From positions 62,001 to 126,000 of the forward strand of contig NZ_JADPKA010000018.1 in assembly GCF_023073715.1 (NCBI RefSeq): a stretch of DNA of 64,000 bases. Direction: 5' to 3'. This document shows positions 30,115 to 38,106 of this stretch, piece by piece (position 1 is the first letter of the stretch; each line of letters starts with the position of its first letter). The position numbers and the translations under genes are program-made. Under the pieces are notes generated by a model. The model worked only from the letters and a program-made list of their open reading frames with translations, was not told the DNA's origin and made no database searches. This DNA comes from Bradyrhizobium sp. 164. GTDB lineage: Bacteria; Pseudomonadota; Alphaproteobacteria; Rhizobiales; Xanthobacteraceae.

Positions 30115-32184
30115 ATGACCGTCGACGACAGGCCTACGCTCAGCGCTCCCGACGATGATCCGTGGCTCTGGCTGGAAGAGATCGAAGGCAAGCAGGCACT
30201 CGATTTCGTCGAACGGCAGAATCAACTGACGCTCGCCGCGTTCGGTGGCCCAGCATTCGTGCGCGACCGCGACACGCTCGCCGCGATCTACGACCGGCCC
30301 GACAACATTCCCTATGTCAGCCGGCGCGGCAGCGATCTGCACAATCTCTGGAAAGACGCCACCAATCCGCGGGGCCTGTGGCGGCGGACGACGCTGGCGG
30401 AGTTTCGCAAAGCCAACCCAGCGTGGGAGACCATGCTCGACATCGACCAGCTCGCCGCAAGCGAAGGCGAGGACTGGCTGCTGAGCCAGATCGCCACGAT
30501 GCCCGGAAGCTCGCGGGCGATTCTGAGCCTGTCGCGTGGCGGCAGCGATGCCGTCACGTTGCGGGAGTTCGACCTCGACACCAAGAGCTTCGTGGCCGGC
30601 GGGTTCACGCTGCCGGAAGCGAAGGGCGGCGTGGATTGGCTCGATGCCGACACACTGCTGCTGTCGAGCGCGCATGGCGAGGGCATGGCCACGAGCTCGG
30701 GATATGCGCGCACCGTTCGGCTGTGGCGGCGCAGCCAGCCTGTCGATCAGGCAGAGATCATTATCGAGACCACCGCCGATCACATGGTGATCTACGGCAT
30801 GGCCGACGACACCGGCGCGGCGCCGCGCGCCTGGATCGTCGACCAGATCGACTTCTTCAATCACGCCATCTGGCTGCGCGATGCGGCCGGCGCGATGACG
30901 AAGTTCGACCTGCCGACCGGCATCTGGTTGCAGGCGCATGGCGACTGGTTCGCGATCAAGCTGCGCAAGGACTGGTCCATCGAAGGCCGAACCTATACCG
31001 CTGACACGGTGCTCGGCATGTCGCTGTCGGCGTTCCTCGCCGGTAGCCGCAATTTCTCGGTGCTGTTCGAGCCAGCGCCGCGGCGCGCGTTGCAAGGTCT
31101 GTTCTGGGCCGCGGGCAAGCTCATGCTGTCGATTCTCGACGAGCTGCGCCCGTGCTTCGAGATCTGCACGCCATCCGCTGCGGGCTGGAGCCGCGAGATG
31201 CTTGGCGGTCTGCCGCAGATCGGCGTCGTCGACATCTGGCCGCTCGATCGCCATCCGTCCGAAAGCAACGGCGATCTGCTCGCCAATGTGCAGGATCCAC
31301 TCACGCCGCCGTCGCTGCTGTTGATCGAACGCGGCGTCGCCAGCCCGACCGTGCTCAAGCAGGCGCCGAAAACGTTCACCGCCGATGGTCTCGTGGTGAC
31401 GCAGCACGAGGCCATTTCGATCGACGGCGAGCGAATTCCCTATGTCCAGACCGGCCCTGCCGGCGAGACCGGCGATGCACCGGTCTATATGAGCGCCTAT
31501 GGCGGCTTCGCCCATTCGGTGAAGCCGTATTACAATGCCGCGCTCGGCAAGCTGTGGCTGGAGCGCGGCGGCACGATTGTGCAGGCGAATTTGCGCGGCG
31601 GCGGCGAGTTCGGCACGCGCTGGCACGATGCCGGGCGGCTCGCCGGCAAGAGGCTGTCGCATGACGATTTCGCGGCCGTCGCCGCCGATCTCGTCCGCCG
31701 CGGCGTGACGACGTCAAAGCGCATCGCCGCACAGGGTGGATCGAACGGCGGCATCCTCATCACCAACATGCTGGTGCGATACCCTGAGCGCTTCGGCGCG
31801 CTGTTCTGCACCATCCCCCTGATCGACATGCGCCGCTACACCAAGCTGCTTGCGGGCGCGAGCTGGATCGCGGAATATGGCGACCCGGACAAGCCGGAGG
31901 AATGGGACTGGCTGAAGACCTACTCGGCCTATCACAACGTCAAGGCCGCTCAGCCCTATCCGCCGATCCTGATCGCCACCACACGGCGCGACGACCGGGT
32001 GCATCCCGGCCACGCGCGCAAGATGGCTGCCAAGCTCCAGGCGATGGGCTACGAGGCCTGGTTCTACGAACCGGCAGCCGGCGGCCACGGCTACGGCAAG
32101 GACAACAAGGAGCGCGCCGGCTTCGAGGTGCTGGGCTATCGGTTCTTGAAGGAGAAGATCGGGTGGCGGGACGGCGAGGCCTGA
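30115..32184 (+). CDS. Prolyl oligopeptidase family serine peptidase
   Basis: A 689-residue S9-family enzyme without a signal peptide. The N-terminal beta-propeller begins DDDPWLWLEEIEGKQALDFV and the C-terminal alpha/beta-hydrolase domain begins near residue 440. The catalytic residues are S543 in AAQGGSNGGILI, D626/D627 in TTRRDDRVHPGHA and H658 in AGGHGYGKD. ATG 30115 is preceded by GGAG; the 19 open codons upstream have no ribosome-binding site. It is expected to cleave short proline-containing or similar peptides in the cytoplasm. It stands alone between a divergent MFS gene and a convergent methyltransferase gene only 11 bases from its stop. Confidence 0.95.
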   Translation: MTVDDRPTLSAPDDDPWLWLEEIEGKQALDFVERQNQLTLAAFGGPAFVRDRDTLAAIYDRPDNIPYVSRRGSDLHNLWKDATNPRGLWRRTTLAEFRKANPAWETMLDIDQLAASEGEDWLLSQIATMPGSSRAILSLSRGGSDAVTLREFDLDTKSFVAGGFTLPEAKGGVDWLDADTLLLSSAHGEGMATSSGYARTVRLWRRSQPVDQAEIIIETTADHMVIYGMADDTGAAPRAWIVDQIDFFNHAIWLRDAAGAMTKFDLPTGIWLQAHGDWFAIKLRKDWSIEGRTYTADTVLGMSLSAFLAGSRNFSVLFEPAPRRALQGLFWAAGKLMLSILDELRPCFEICTPSAAGWSREMLGGLPQIGVVDIWPLDRHPSESNGDLLANVQDPLTPPSLLLIERGVASPTVLKQAPKTFTADGLVVTQHEAISIDGERIPYVQTGPAGETGDAPVYMSAYGGFAHSVKPYYNAALGKLWLERGGTIVQANLRGGGEFGTRWHDAGRLAGKRLSHDDFAAVAADLVRRGVTTSKRIAAQGGSNGGILITNMLVRYPERFGALFCTIPLIDMRRYTKLLAGASWIAEYGDPDKPEEWDWLKTYSAYHNVKAAQPYPPILIATTRRDDRVHPGHARKMAAKLQAMGYEAWFYEPAAGGHGYGKDNKERAGFEVLGYRFLKEKIGWRDGEA

Positions 32185-32195
32185 CGGCCTCGCGC

Positions 32196-32870
32196 TCAGT
32201 CCCGCGAAAACACCAGCGTGAGATTGTTCGCTGGCATTTCGATCGTATCGATCAGCCGGAGGCGAACGCCCTGCGCCAGCGCCTCGACATCGCCGATGTC
32301 GCGCACGCCCCATTCGGGATTGCCCTCGCGCAAGGACGTGTCGAAGACGGCGTTGCTGAGCGCGGTGTGCTTGCCGCCGCGCTTGAACGGGCCGTAGAGG
32401 AACAGCTTGCCGTCGGCGCGCAAATAGCGCCCGGCGCCGGCGAACAGGCCTTCGGCCACGCTCCATGGCGCGATGTGAATGACATTGGCGCAGAACAATG
32501 CGGCAAGGTTGGTCGGCCCCTGCCCGCTTTTCATCTCCGGACACCAGTCGGGGTCGGTGAGATCGATCCGTAAGGGCGGGCGGACGTTTTGCAGGCCTGA
32601 ATGAACGCGCCAGGCCTCGATGCTCTTGAGATGGCGCTGGTTGAGGTCGCTCGGCCACCAGATCAGGCCGGGCGTATGACGGGCGAAATGGACCACGTGC
32701 TGCCCGGTTCCGCTGCCGAGCTCGACCACGTCACCGGTTGTGCCGGCGAGATGCTTTTCCAGCGCCGCCCAGATCGGCTCGTGGTTGCGATGGAAGGCCG
32801 GCGCATCGAGCCGCCCATCGGGCGCGACCCGTCCGCCATCCCCGCCAAATTCGACGACATATTCAGCCAA
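32196..32870 (-). CDS. DUF938 family SAM-dependent methyltransferase-like protein
   Basis: A 224-residue protein with a class I methyltransferase fold. Motif I is VVELGSGTGQHVVHFAR, then WWPSDLNQRHLKSIEAW and NLAALFCANVIHIAPW, and later GKLFLYGPFKRGGKHTALSN. I choose the TTG at 32870, since AAGGGGA lies at ideal spacing before it. A GTG seven codons further upstream has no ribosome-binding site. The substrate of the DUF938 family is not established. The gene is divergent from soxX with about 190 bases between, and convergent with the peptidase gene. Confidence 0.85.
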   Translation of the reverse strand: MAEYVVEFGGDGGRVAPDGRLDAPAFHRNHEPIWAALEKHLAGTTGDVVELGSGTGQHVVHFARHTPGLIWWPSDLNQRHLKSIEAWRVHSGLQNVRPPLRIDLTDPDWCPEMKSGQGPTNLAALFCANVIHIAPWSVAEGLFAGAGRYLRADGKLFLYGPFKRGGKHTALSNAVFDTSLREGNPEWGVRDIGDVEALAQGVRLRLIDTIEMPANNLTLVFSRD

Positions 32871-32958
32871 GTGAGGTCCCCTTGAAAACACGAGAACGCG
32901 ATGAAAACAGGATGGGCGCGAAAACGCCCTCGAAACAGCCGGCCCGCGCCCATTGTCC

Positions 32959-32989
32959 TTATTGTTGGCCAGATCGGCCGAACCAATAA
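32959..32989. promoter_or_regulatory. Inverted repeat in the soxX upstream region, candidate operator
   Basis: TTATTGTTGGCC and GGCCGAACCAATAA form a near-perfect inverted repeat with a 5-base centre, about 70 bases before the soxX start in an AT-richer stretch. Sox operons in related bacteria are often controlled by an ArsR-type SoxR repressor binding palindromes. No such regulator gene is in the window, so the assignment is tentative. Confidence 0.45.
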
Positions 32990-33057
32990 TGTCTTTAATT
33001 GCAATGCGGAAGATATTAACTCCATTTTGCTCCGTGCATAGTCTCGATTGTCAGGCG

Positions 33058-33483
33058 ATGTCCTTTATGCTCTGGAACGCCTTTATTTCAGCGATCGCGA
33101 CCATCGCCATAACGCCTCGGAATGACGCCTTGCCTGCTTTGTCCCGGACGCCTGTCCTGTTCCTCCTGCTGGCCGTCGCTGCCGGCCTCGCCAGCCCGGC
33201 GCAGGCCCAATCCGCGGCAAACGAGGGCCGGAAGCTCGCCTTCGACCGCAGCAAGGGCAATTGCCTGACCTGCCACGTTATCCAGGGGGGCGACCTGCCG
33301 GGGACGATTGGGCCGGAACTGAAGGACATCAAGGCCAGATACCCTGACCGCAACGAGCTGGCCGCGATCATCTTCGACGAGACCAAACGCAATCCGCAGA
33401 CCATGATGCCGCCGTTCGGCCGGAACCGGATTTTGACCGAACAGGAGATCAACGCGATCGTTGACTTCCTGCAAACGCTGTAA
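33058..33483 (+). CDS. soxX: SoxX, monoheme cytochrome c of the SoxXA complex
   Basis: A 141-residue periplasmic c-type cytochrome. The hydrophobic signal segment VLFLLLAVAAGLASPAQAQ ends near residue 55. The heme motif is C69-L-T-C72-H73 (GNCLTCHVI) and the distal ligand is M116 or M117 in TMMPPFG, typical of SoxX. With SoxA it forms the cytochrome that joins thiosulfate to SoxY. The start is uncertain: ATG 33058 gives a long region before the signal, ATG 33067 or an internal TTG near 33130 are alternatives, and none has a strong ribosome-binding site. It leads a plus-strand operon with soxY 26 bases downstream. Confidence 0.92.
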   Translation: MSFMLWNAFISAIATIAITPRNDALPALSRTPVLFLLLAVAAGLASPAQAQSAANEGRKLAFDRSKGNCLTCHVIQGGDLPGTIGPELKDIKARYPDRNELAAIIFDETKRNPQTMMPPFGRNRILTEQEINAIVDFLQTL

Positions 33484-33509
33484 ACGGCCGGTAGGCCAGG
33501 AGACCTCCG

Positions 33510-34001
33510 ATGACCACGACCACAGGCCCTCATCCGACGCGGCGCCTGATCCTTCTGGGCGCTGCCTCGGTCGCGCTGATCGGGCTCGGCAACCTGCCGT
33601 TCGCGGCCCGCCCAGCGAGCGCCGCGGCGAACGATAAATATCCGGAAGAGGCCTTCAAGCAGAAGAGCGAGGCCGACGCGATCAAGGCGCTCTATGGCAG
33701 GACCGCCGAGCCCTCCGACAAGGTCAAGCTGGACGCGCCGGAGATCGCCGAGAATGGCGGCGTGGTGCCGGTCTCAGTGACGACGACGCTCGACAAGGTG
33801 ACCTCGATCTCGTTCTTCGTGGCGGAGAACCCGTACGCTCTCGCCGCGTCCTACAGGATCGCCGACGGCACGATTCCGGGCGTTGCCAACCGGCTGAAGA
33901 TGGCCAAGACCACCAAATTAGTCGCCATCGTCGAGGCTGACGGCAAGCTCTACAGCGCGACCAAGGAAGTGAAGGTCACCGTCGGCGGCTGCGGCGGCTA
34001 G
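33510..34001 (+). CDS. soxY: SoxY, sulfur carrier subunit
   Basis: A 163-residue protein with a twin-arginine-like signal (PTRRLILLGAASVALIGLG) and the diagnostic C-terminal swinging arm VGGCGG, where C161 carries the sulfur intermediate covalently. The middle is an immunoglobulin-like domain (VKLDAPEIAENGGVVPVSVTT). AGGAG precedes the ATG. It works as a heterodimer with SoxZ, encoded 13 bases downstream, in the periplasm. In this system the terminal sulfane sulfur would remain on SoxY unless removed by SoxCD, which is not encoded in the window. Confidence 0.96.
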   Translation: MTTTTGPHPTRRLILLGAASVALIGLGNLPFAARPASAAANDKYPEEAFKQKSEADAIKALYGRTAEPSDKVKLDAPEIAENGGVVPVSVTTTLDKVTSISFFVAENPYALAASYRIADGTIPGVANRLKMAKTTKLVAIVEADGKLYSATKEVKVTVGGCGG

Positions 34002-34014
34002 GAGGATCGGTCCG

Positions 34015-34326
34015 ATGGCATCAAGCATTCGCGTGCGCGCAACATCGAATGGCGACATCACCGAGGTGCAGACGCTGATTCAGCACCCCATGGACACCGG
34101 CCTGGTCAAGGATTCCAAGGGCGAGCTGATCCCGGCCCACTTCATCCAGGAGCTGAAGTTCGAATGTAACGGCAAGGACGTCTTTGTCGCCAATTGGGGC
34201 ACGGCGGTCTCCAAGGACCCCTACGTCAAATTCAGCTTCAAGGGCGCCAAGAAGGGCGACGAGCTCAAGATCTCCTGGACCGACAACAAGGGTGCGTCGG
34301 ATACGACCACCGCGAAGATCGCGTGA
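34015..34326 (+). CDS. soxZ: SoxZ, SoxY partner
   Basis: A 103-residue beta-sandwich protein. Family motifs are IRVRATSNGDITEVQTLIQHPMDTG in pieces, IPAHFIQELKFECNGKDVF and KISWTDNKGASDTTTA near the C-terminus. It has no signal peptide of its own and is normally exported with SoxY by the Tat pathway. TAGGAGGATCGG gives a good ribosome-binding site. Its TGA overlaps the soxA start (TGATG). Confidence 0.96.
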   Translation: MASSIRVRATSNGDITEVQTLIQHPMDTGLVKDSKGELIPAHFIQELKFECNGKDVFVANWGTAVSKDPYVKFSFKGAKKGDELKISWTDNKGASDTTTAKIA

Positions 34327-35189
34327 TGAAGACCCCCTTCTCCCTCCTGCTTGGCTCGGTAGGCGCCGCACTCGTTGCGTGCGCCCTCACCTCGCCGCGC
34401 GTCGTCGCGGCCGACAAGGTCGATCCCGTTGCTGATGCGAAGGCGTTCCAGAATTTCTTCTTCCAGAAATTTCCGAACGTGAAGCGCGAGGATTTCGTCA
34501 ACGGTCCTTATTCCATGAACGAGGACATGAAGCGGCAGTGGCAGGAGAAGGAAGAATTCCCGCCTTACGAGTTCGCGCTCGACGCCGGCAAGGAAATGTT
34601 TGCGACCCCGTTCAAGAACGGCAAGACTTACGCCGACTGCTTCCCGAACGGCGGCATCGGCATCCGCCAGAACTATCCTTACTTCGACACCAAGGAAGGC
34701 AAGGTCATCACGCTGGAGCTCGCGCTGAACCGCTGCCGCGAGGCCAATGGCGAGGCGCCCTATTCCTACGTCAAAGACGAGATGGCCTCGCTCACCGCCT
34801 ACATGGCCTACACCTCGCGCGGCAAGCCGATGGACATCAAGATTCCCGATGATCCCCGTGCGCTCGAAGCGTTCGAGAACGGGAAGCGGTATTTCTACAC
34901 CCGCCGCGGCCAGATGAACTTCTCCTGCGCGAGCTGCCACGTGCAGAGCCCGGGCGAGCGCATCCGCGCCGAGACTCTGGCGCCGGCGCTCGGCATTTTG
35001 AATGCGATGCCGATCTACCGCTCCGAATGGAGCGGCATGGGCACGACCAGCCGCCGCTTCGTCACCTGCAACAGCCAGACCCGCGCGGTTCCGCTGGAGC
35101 CGCAATCGGACGAATATCGCGACGTCGAATATTTCCTCTCCTACGTCGCCAACGGCCTGCCGATCTCGGGACCGGGAGCGCGGCCATGA
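34326..35189 (+). CDS. soxA: SoxA, monoheme type, sulfur-oxidising cytochrome subunit
   Basis: A 287-residue secreted cytochrome (signal peptide about residues 1-28). Only one CxxCH is present, C201-A-S-C204-H205. The active-site heme-ligating cysteine is C248 in FVTCNSQTR. Where diheme SoxA proteins carry a first heme motif, this one has isolated C105 (DCFPNGG) and C137 (NRCREANG), expected to form the structural disulfide of the monoheme group. SoxAX catalyses oxidative coupling of thiosulfate to the SoxY cysteine. It overlaps soxZ by one base and the following soxK-like gene by ATGA. Confidence 0.96.
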   Translation: MKTPFSLLLGSVGAALVACALTSPRVVAADKVDPVADAKAFQNFFFQKFPNVKREDFVNGPYSMNEDMKRQWQEKEEFPPYEFALDAGKEMFATPFKNGKTYADCFPNGGIGIRQNYPYFDTKEGKVITLELALNRCREANGEAPYSYVKDEMASLTAYMAYTSRGKPMDIKIPDDPRALEAFENGKRYFYTRRGQMNFSCASCHVQSPGERIRAETLAPALGILNAMPIYRSEWSGMGTTSRRFVTCNSQTRAVPLEPQSDEYRDVEYFLSYVANGLPISGPGARP

Positions 35190-35494
35190 AGCGGGCATGT
35201 CTCCTGGCCACATTGGTTGCGTTGACCATCGCGCTACCGTCGGCGCGCGCGGCAACGGAAGCGGACTACAAGGCGGCCTATGCCGCCGCCGAAGCCGCAG
35301 CCAAGGAGGCGGCCAGCCTGCGTCACCAATGGACCACGACCGTCTCGACGCTGACGGCGGCGAAGAAGGCGGCCGATGGCGGCGATTTCGACCGCGCATT
35401 TGCCGCAGCGAAAGAGGCCGAGGCGCTGGCGAAGGCGTCGATCTTCCAGGCTAATTCCGAAAAAGAGGCCTGGAAGGCGATGGAAATCCGCTAG
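35186..35494 (+). CDS. soxK: SoxXA-binding protein (SoxK/SAXB-like)
   Basis: A 102-residue secreted small protein: signal peptide KRACLLATLVALTIALPSARAA, then an alanine-rich helical domain (YKAAYAAAEAAAKEAASLRHQW, NSEKEAWKAMEIR at the end). Proteins of this kind bind SoxXA as a third subunit in monoheme-SoxA systems and improve its activity. Position directly after soxA in an ATGA overlap supports the call; the low-complexity composition makes homology less certain. Confidence 0.75.
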   Translation: MKRACLLATLVALTIALPSARAATEADYKAAYAAAEAAAKEAASLRHQWTTTVSTLTAAKKAADGGDFDRAFAAAKEAEALAKASIFQANSEKEAWKAMEIR

Positions 35495-35536
35495 ACTGGG
35501 CTTGGCGCGCGAGAACATCGTGCTCCAGATCATTCT

Positions 35537-35563
35537 TTGAGCATGATCTTGTCGGAAAGCCGC
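35537..35563. repeat. Fragment of a dispersed rhizobial repeat (GAGCATGATCTTGTCGGAAA)
   Basis: TTGAGCATGATCTTGTCGGAAAGCC-type sequence in the soxK-soxB gap; the remainder to about 35605 (CTTCGGATCCGG) may be a decayed second arm. Related to 28629-28668. Confidence 0.5.
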
Positions 35564-35647
35564 ACCAAACCTTGCGCTGACGCGGCCCTTCGGATCCGGA
35601 TATGCTTGTAGAACAGTCGACAGCGTTGAGGGCGCGGAGAAGTTAAG

Positions 35648-37399
35648 ATGGGCATCCGCCGCCGCGATTTCCTGAAGAGCGCGGGCCTAGCCGCCGCATC
35701 GCTCGGACTGCCGCGGCTCGCGCGCGGTGCCGACACCGCGAGCATCTATGACATCGAGCGTTTCGGCAATGCGCGCATCCTGCACATCACCGACACGCAT
35801 GCGCAGCTCAATCCGGTCTATTTCCGCGAGCCCAGCGTCAATATCGGCATCGGCGAGATGGCGGGACGACCGCCGCACCTGGTTGGCCGCGCCTTCCTGG
35901 AGCGGTTCGGCATCCGGTCCGACAGCGCGGATGCCTATGCCTTCACCTGCTTCGAATTCGAGAAATCTGCGGGCCGCTTCGGCAAGCTCGGCGGCTTTGC
36001 CCATCTGAAGACGCTGATCGACCGCTTGCGCGGCGACGTCGGCGCAAAACATTCGCTGCTCGTCGATGGCGGCGACCTCTGGCAGGGCACCGGGCTTGCC
36101 AACGTCATGCAGGGCCGCGACATGGTCGAGGTCGCGAATCTGCTCGACATCGAGGCGATGACCGGACATTGGGAATTCACCTATGGCGAGCAGGTGCTGC
36201 GCGACAATCTCGAGCGCTTCAAGGGCGAGTTTCTGGCACAGAACGTCTTCCTGACCGAAGAGGCCGCCTTCAACGACGCCCCCGCCTTCGACAAGGCCAG
36301 CGGGCGCGTGTTCAAACCGTCTGTCATCAAGGAGCTCGGCGGCCATCGTGTCGCAATTGTGGGCCAGGCGTTCCCTTACGTGCCGATCGCGCATCCCAAG
36401 CGGTTCACGCCGGACTGGACCTTTGGCATCCGCGAAGAGGAGTTGCAGAAGCATGTCGATGCTCTGCGCGCCACCGAGAAGGTCGATGCCGTCATCCTGC
36501 TGTCGCACAACGGTATGGACGTCGATCTCAAGCTCGCGAGCCGCGTCACCGGCATCGACGTCATCCTCGGCGGCCATACCCACGACGCCGTGCCGCAGCC
36601 GATTGCCGTGAAGAACGCTGGAGGAACCACGCTCGTCACCAATGCCGGCTCCAACGGAAAATTCCTGGCCGTGCTCGATCTCGCAATCGGCAAGGGCAAG
36701 GTCAGCGACATTCGTTATCATCTGCTGCCGGTTTTTTCCGAGCTGCTGAAGCCGGATCCGGGGATGGCCGAGCTGATCGGCCGGCTGCGCGCGCCGCATG
36801 TGAGCGACTGGTCGGAGAAGATCACAACGCCCGATCGCCTGCTCTACCGCCGGGGCAATTTTTCCGGTCCCGTCGACGAGTTGATCTGCACGGCGCTGCG
36901 CAGCGAGCTCGATGCCGAGATCGCGCTGTCGCCGGGCTTCCGCTGGGGCGTCACGGCGCTGTCGGGCCAGGCGCTGACCATGGAGGATCTGCTCGCGGAA
37001 ACCGCGATCACCTATCCCGAGACCTATGTGCAGGAGATGACCGGCGCACAGATCAAGGACGTGCTGGAGGACATCTGCGACAACCTCTTCAACGCAGATC
37101 CCTATTACCAGCAGGGTGGCGACATGGTGCGCGCCGGCGGGTTCAGCTACACCTGCACGCCGGAGGCTGCGATCGGCGGCCGCATCTCCGAGCTGAAGCT
37201 CAACGGCGGCAAGGCGCTCGGCGCCAGCCACCGCTACAAGGTCGCAGGCTGGGCCTCGGTCAACCGCCAGCAAGGCGCGCCGGTGTGGGACGTCGTTGGC
37301 AAATATCTGCGCTCGGGCCGGATGTTTCAGGAGCGGCTCGGCTCCGGCGTCACGCTGAAAGGGGTCGAGGGCAATCCAGGCATTGCAGGACAAGGATGA
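35648..37399 (+). CDS. soxB: SoxB, sulfate-releasing hydrolase
   Basis: A 583-residue enzyme of the metallophosphatase/5-nucleotidase superfamily with a twin-arginine signal (GIRRRDFLKSAGLAAASLGL). Metal-site motifs visible are ILHITDTHAQLNP, LLVDGGDLWQGTG, MTGHWEFTYG (with the SoxB-specific GHWEF in place of GNHEF), ILLSHNGMD and ILGGHTHD. It is predicted to bind manganese and hydrolyse SoxY-thiosulfonate to release sulfate in the periplasm. GGAGAAG lies upstream of the ATG. Its stop overlaps the DsrE-like gene (ATGA). The 153-base gap after soxK is the largest within this operon. Confidence 0.97.
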   Translation: MGIRRRDFLKSAGLAAASLGLPRLARGADTASIYDIERFGNARILHITDTHAQLNPVYFREPSVNIGIGEMAGRPPHLVGRAFLERFGIRSDSADAYAFTCFEFEKSAGRFGKLGGFAHLKTLIDRLRGDVGAKHSLLVDGGDLWQGTGLANVMQGRDMVEVANLLDIEAMTGHWEFTYGEQVLRDNLERFKGEFLAQNVFLTEEAAFNDAPAFDKASGRVFKPSVIKELGGHRVAIVGQAFPYVPIAHPKRFTPDWTFGIREEELQKHVDALRATEKVDAVILLSHNGMDVDLKLASRVTGIDVILGGHTHDAVPQPIAVKNAGGTTLVTNAGSNGKFLAVLDLAIGKGKVSDIRYHLLPVFSELLKPDPGMAELIGRLRAPHVSDWSEKITTPDRLLYRRGNFSGPVDELICTALRSELDAEIALSPGFRWGVTALSGQALTMEDLLAETAITYPETYVQEMTGAQIKDVLEDICDNLFNADPYYQQGGDMVRAGGFSYTCTPEAAIGGRISELKLNGGKALGASHRYKVAGWASVNRQQGAPVWDVVGKYLRSGRMFQERLGSGVTLKGVEGNPGIAGQG

Positions 37400-37854
37400 T
37401 GCGGTCGCAAATCTCATCCGCGATGCTGCTGGCATTGCTCGTCTGGGCAGCGATCCCGCCGGCTTTGGCGCAGCAGGTGCCGCTGCAGGACAAGCCGTTC
37501 GCCGAGCACAAGGTCGTGCTTCAGCTCTCCGACGGCGATGCGAAGAAACAGGCACTGGTGCTCAGCGTCACCAACAACCTGCTGAAGGCTTACGACCCTG
37601 ACAAGATCGCGGTCGAAGTGGTGGCGTTCGGTCCCGGTATCGATCTGCTGCTGTCCGGCAGCGAGCGTCGCAAGCAGGTCGAGAGCCTGATCGCACAGGG
37701 CGTGCGCTTCGACATCTGCCTCAATACGGTGGACACGATCGAGCGCGAGACGGGCAAGCGGCCGGAGTTCATTCCCGCGGCGACGCCGGTGCAGGTGGGC
37801 GTCGGGCAGGTCCTGTTCCTGGCGGAGAACGGCTACACGGTGGTGCGGCCGTAG
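37396..37854 (+). CDS. Secreted DsrE-family protein linked to Sox operon
   Basis: A 152-residue protein: signal peptide (SSAMLLALLVWAAIPPALAQ), then a DsrE/YchN-like domain with HKVVLQLSDGDAKKQALVLSV in pieces, VEVVAFGPGIDLLLSGS, RFDICLNTVDTIE and a hydrophobic C-terminus. DsrE-family proteins carry or transfer sulfane sulfur through a cysteine; the single candidate here is the Cys in DICLNT. It starts inside the soxB stop (ATGA), so coupling with soxB is likely. A periplasmic sulfur-transfer role next to SoxY is inference. Confidence 0.85.
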   Translation: MMRSQISSAMLLALLVWAAIPPALAQQVPLQDKPFAEHKVVLQLSDGDAKKQALVLSVTNNLLKAYDPDKIAVEVVAFGPGIDLLLSGSERRKQVESLIAQGVRFDICLNTVDTIERETGKRPEFIPAATPVQVGVGQVLFLAENGYTVVRP

Positions 37855-37896
37855 GAGCTGTCCGAGCTTGTCGCACGTCCGCGCAACACAATCGGT

Positions 37897-37977
37897 GTCA
37901 TTCCCCGCGAAGGCGGCCCCCTCATCCCGTTCAGCGCCTCTGGAATACTGGATCGCCCGCCTGCGCGGGCGATGACA
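37897..37977. repeat. Intergenic repeat (GGCGATCCAGTA family)
   Basis: GTCATTCCCCGCGAAGGCGG and TCTGGAATACTGGATCGCCC face CCTGCGCGGGCGATGAC. It follows the sox operon by about 40 bases and could mark its transcript end. A fuller copy is at 23091-23189. Confidence 0.8.
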
Positions 37978-38106
37978 GGGGTGGGTGGGGACGGCCACCC
38001 GCGCAATAAAGATCTTCTAAAATTCATTCTCTACACAGTGATTTGCTTCTCTCTGGGGCCCGTCCCGTAGTAGAATCCTAGAAATCACCACACGTCAGGT
38101 CCCGCC

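Noticed and set aside
29923..31662. A 580-codon open upstream extension of the MFS gene on the minus strand (total 997 codons)
   Set aside because: It is antisense to the well-supported prolyl oligopeptidase gene, is rich in Arg, Ala, Gln and His in the manner of shadow frames, and the MFS homology begins only at 29922.
35687..37555. A 622-codon minus-strand open frame opposite soxB
   Set aside because: Product is Arg/Ala-rich without any domain, while soxB on the plus strand has complete metal-site motifs and a Tat signal.
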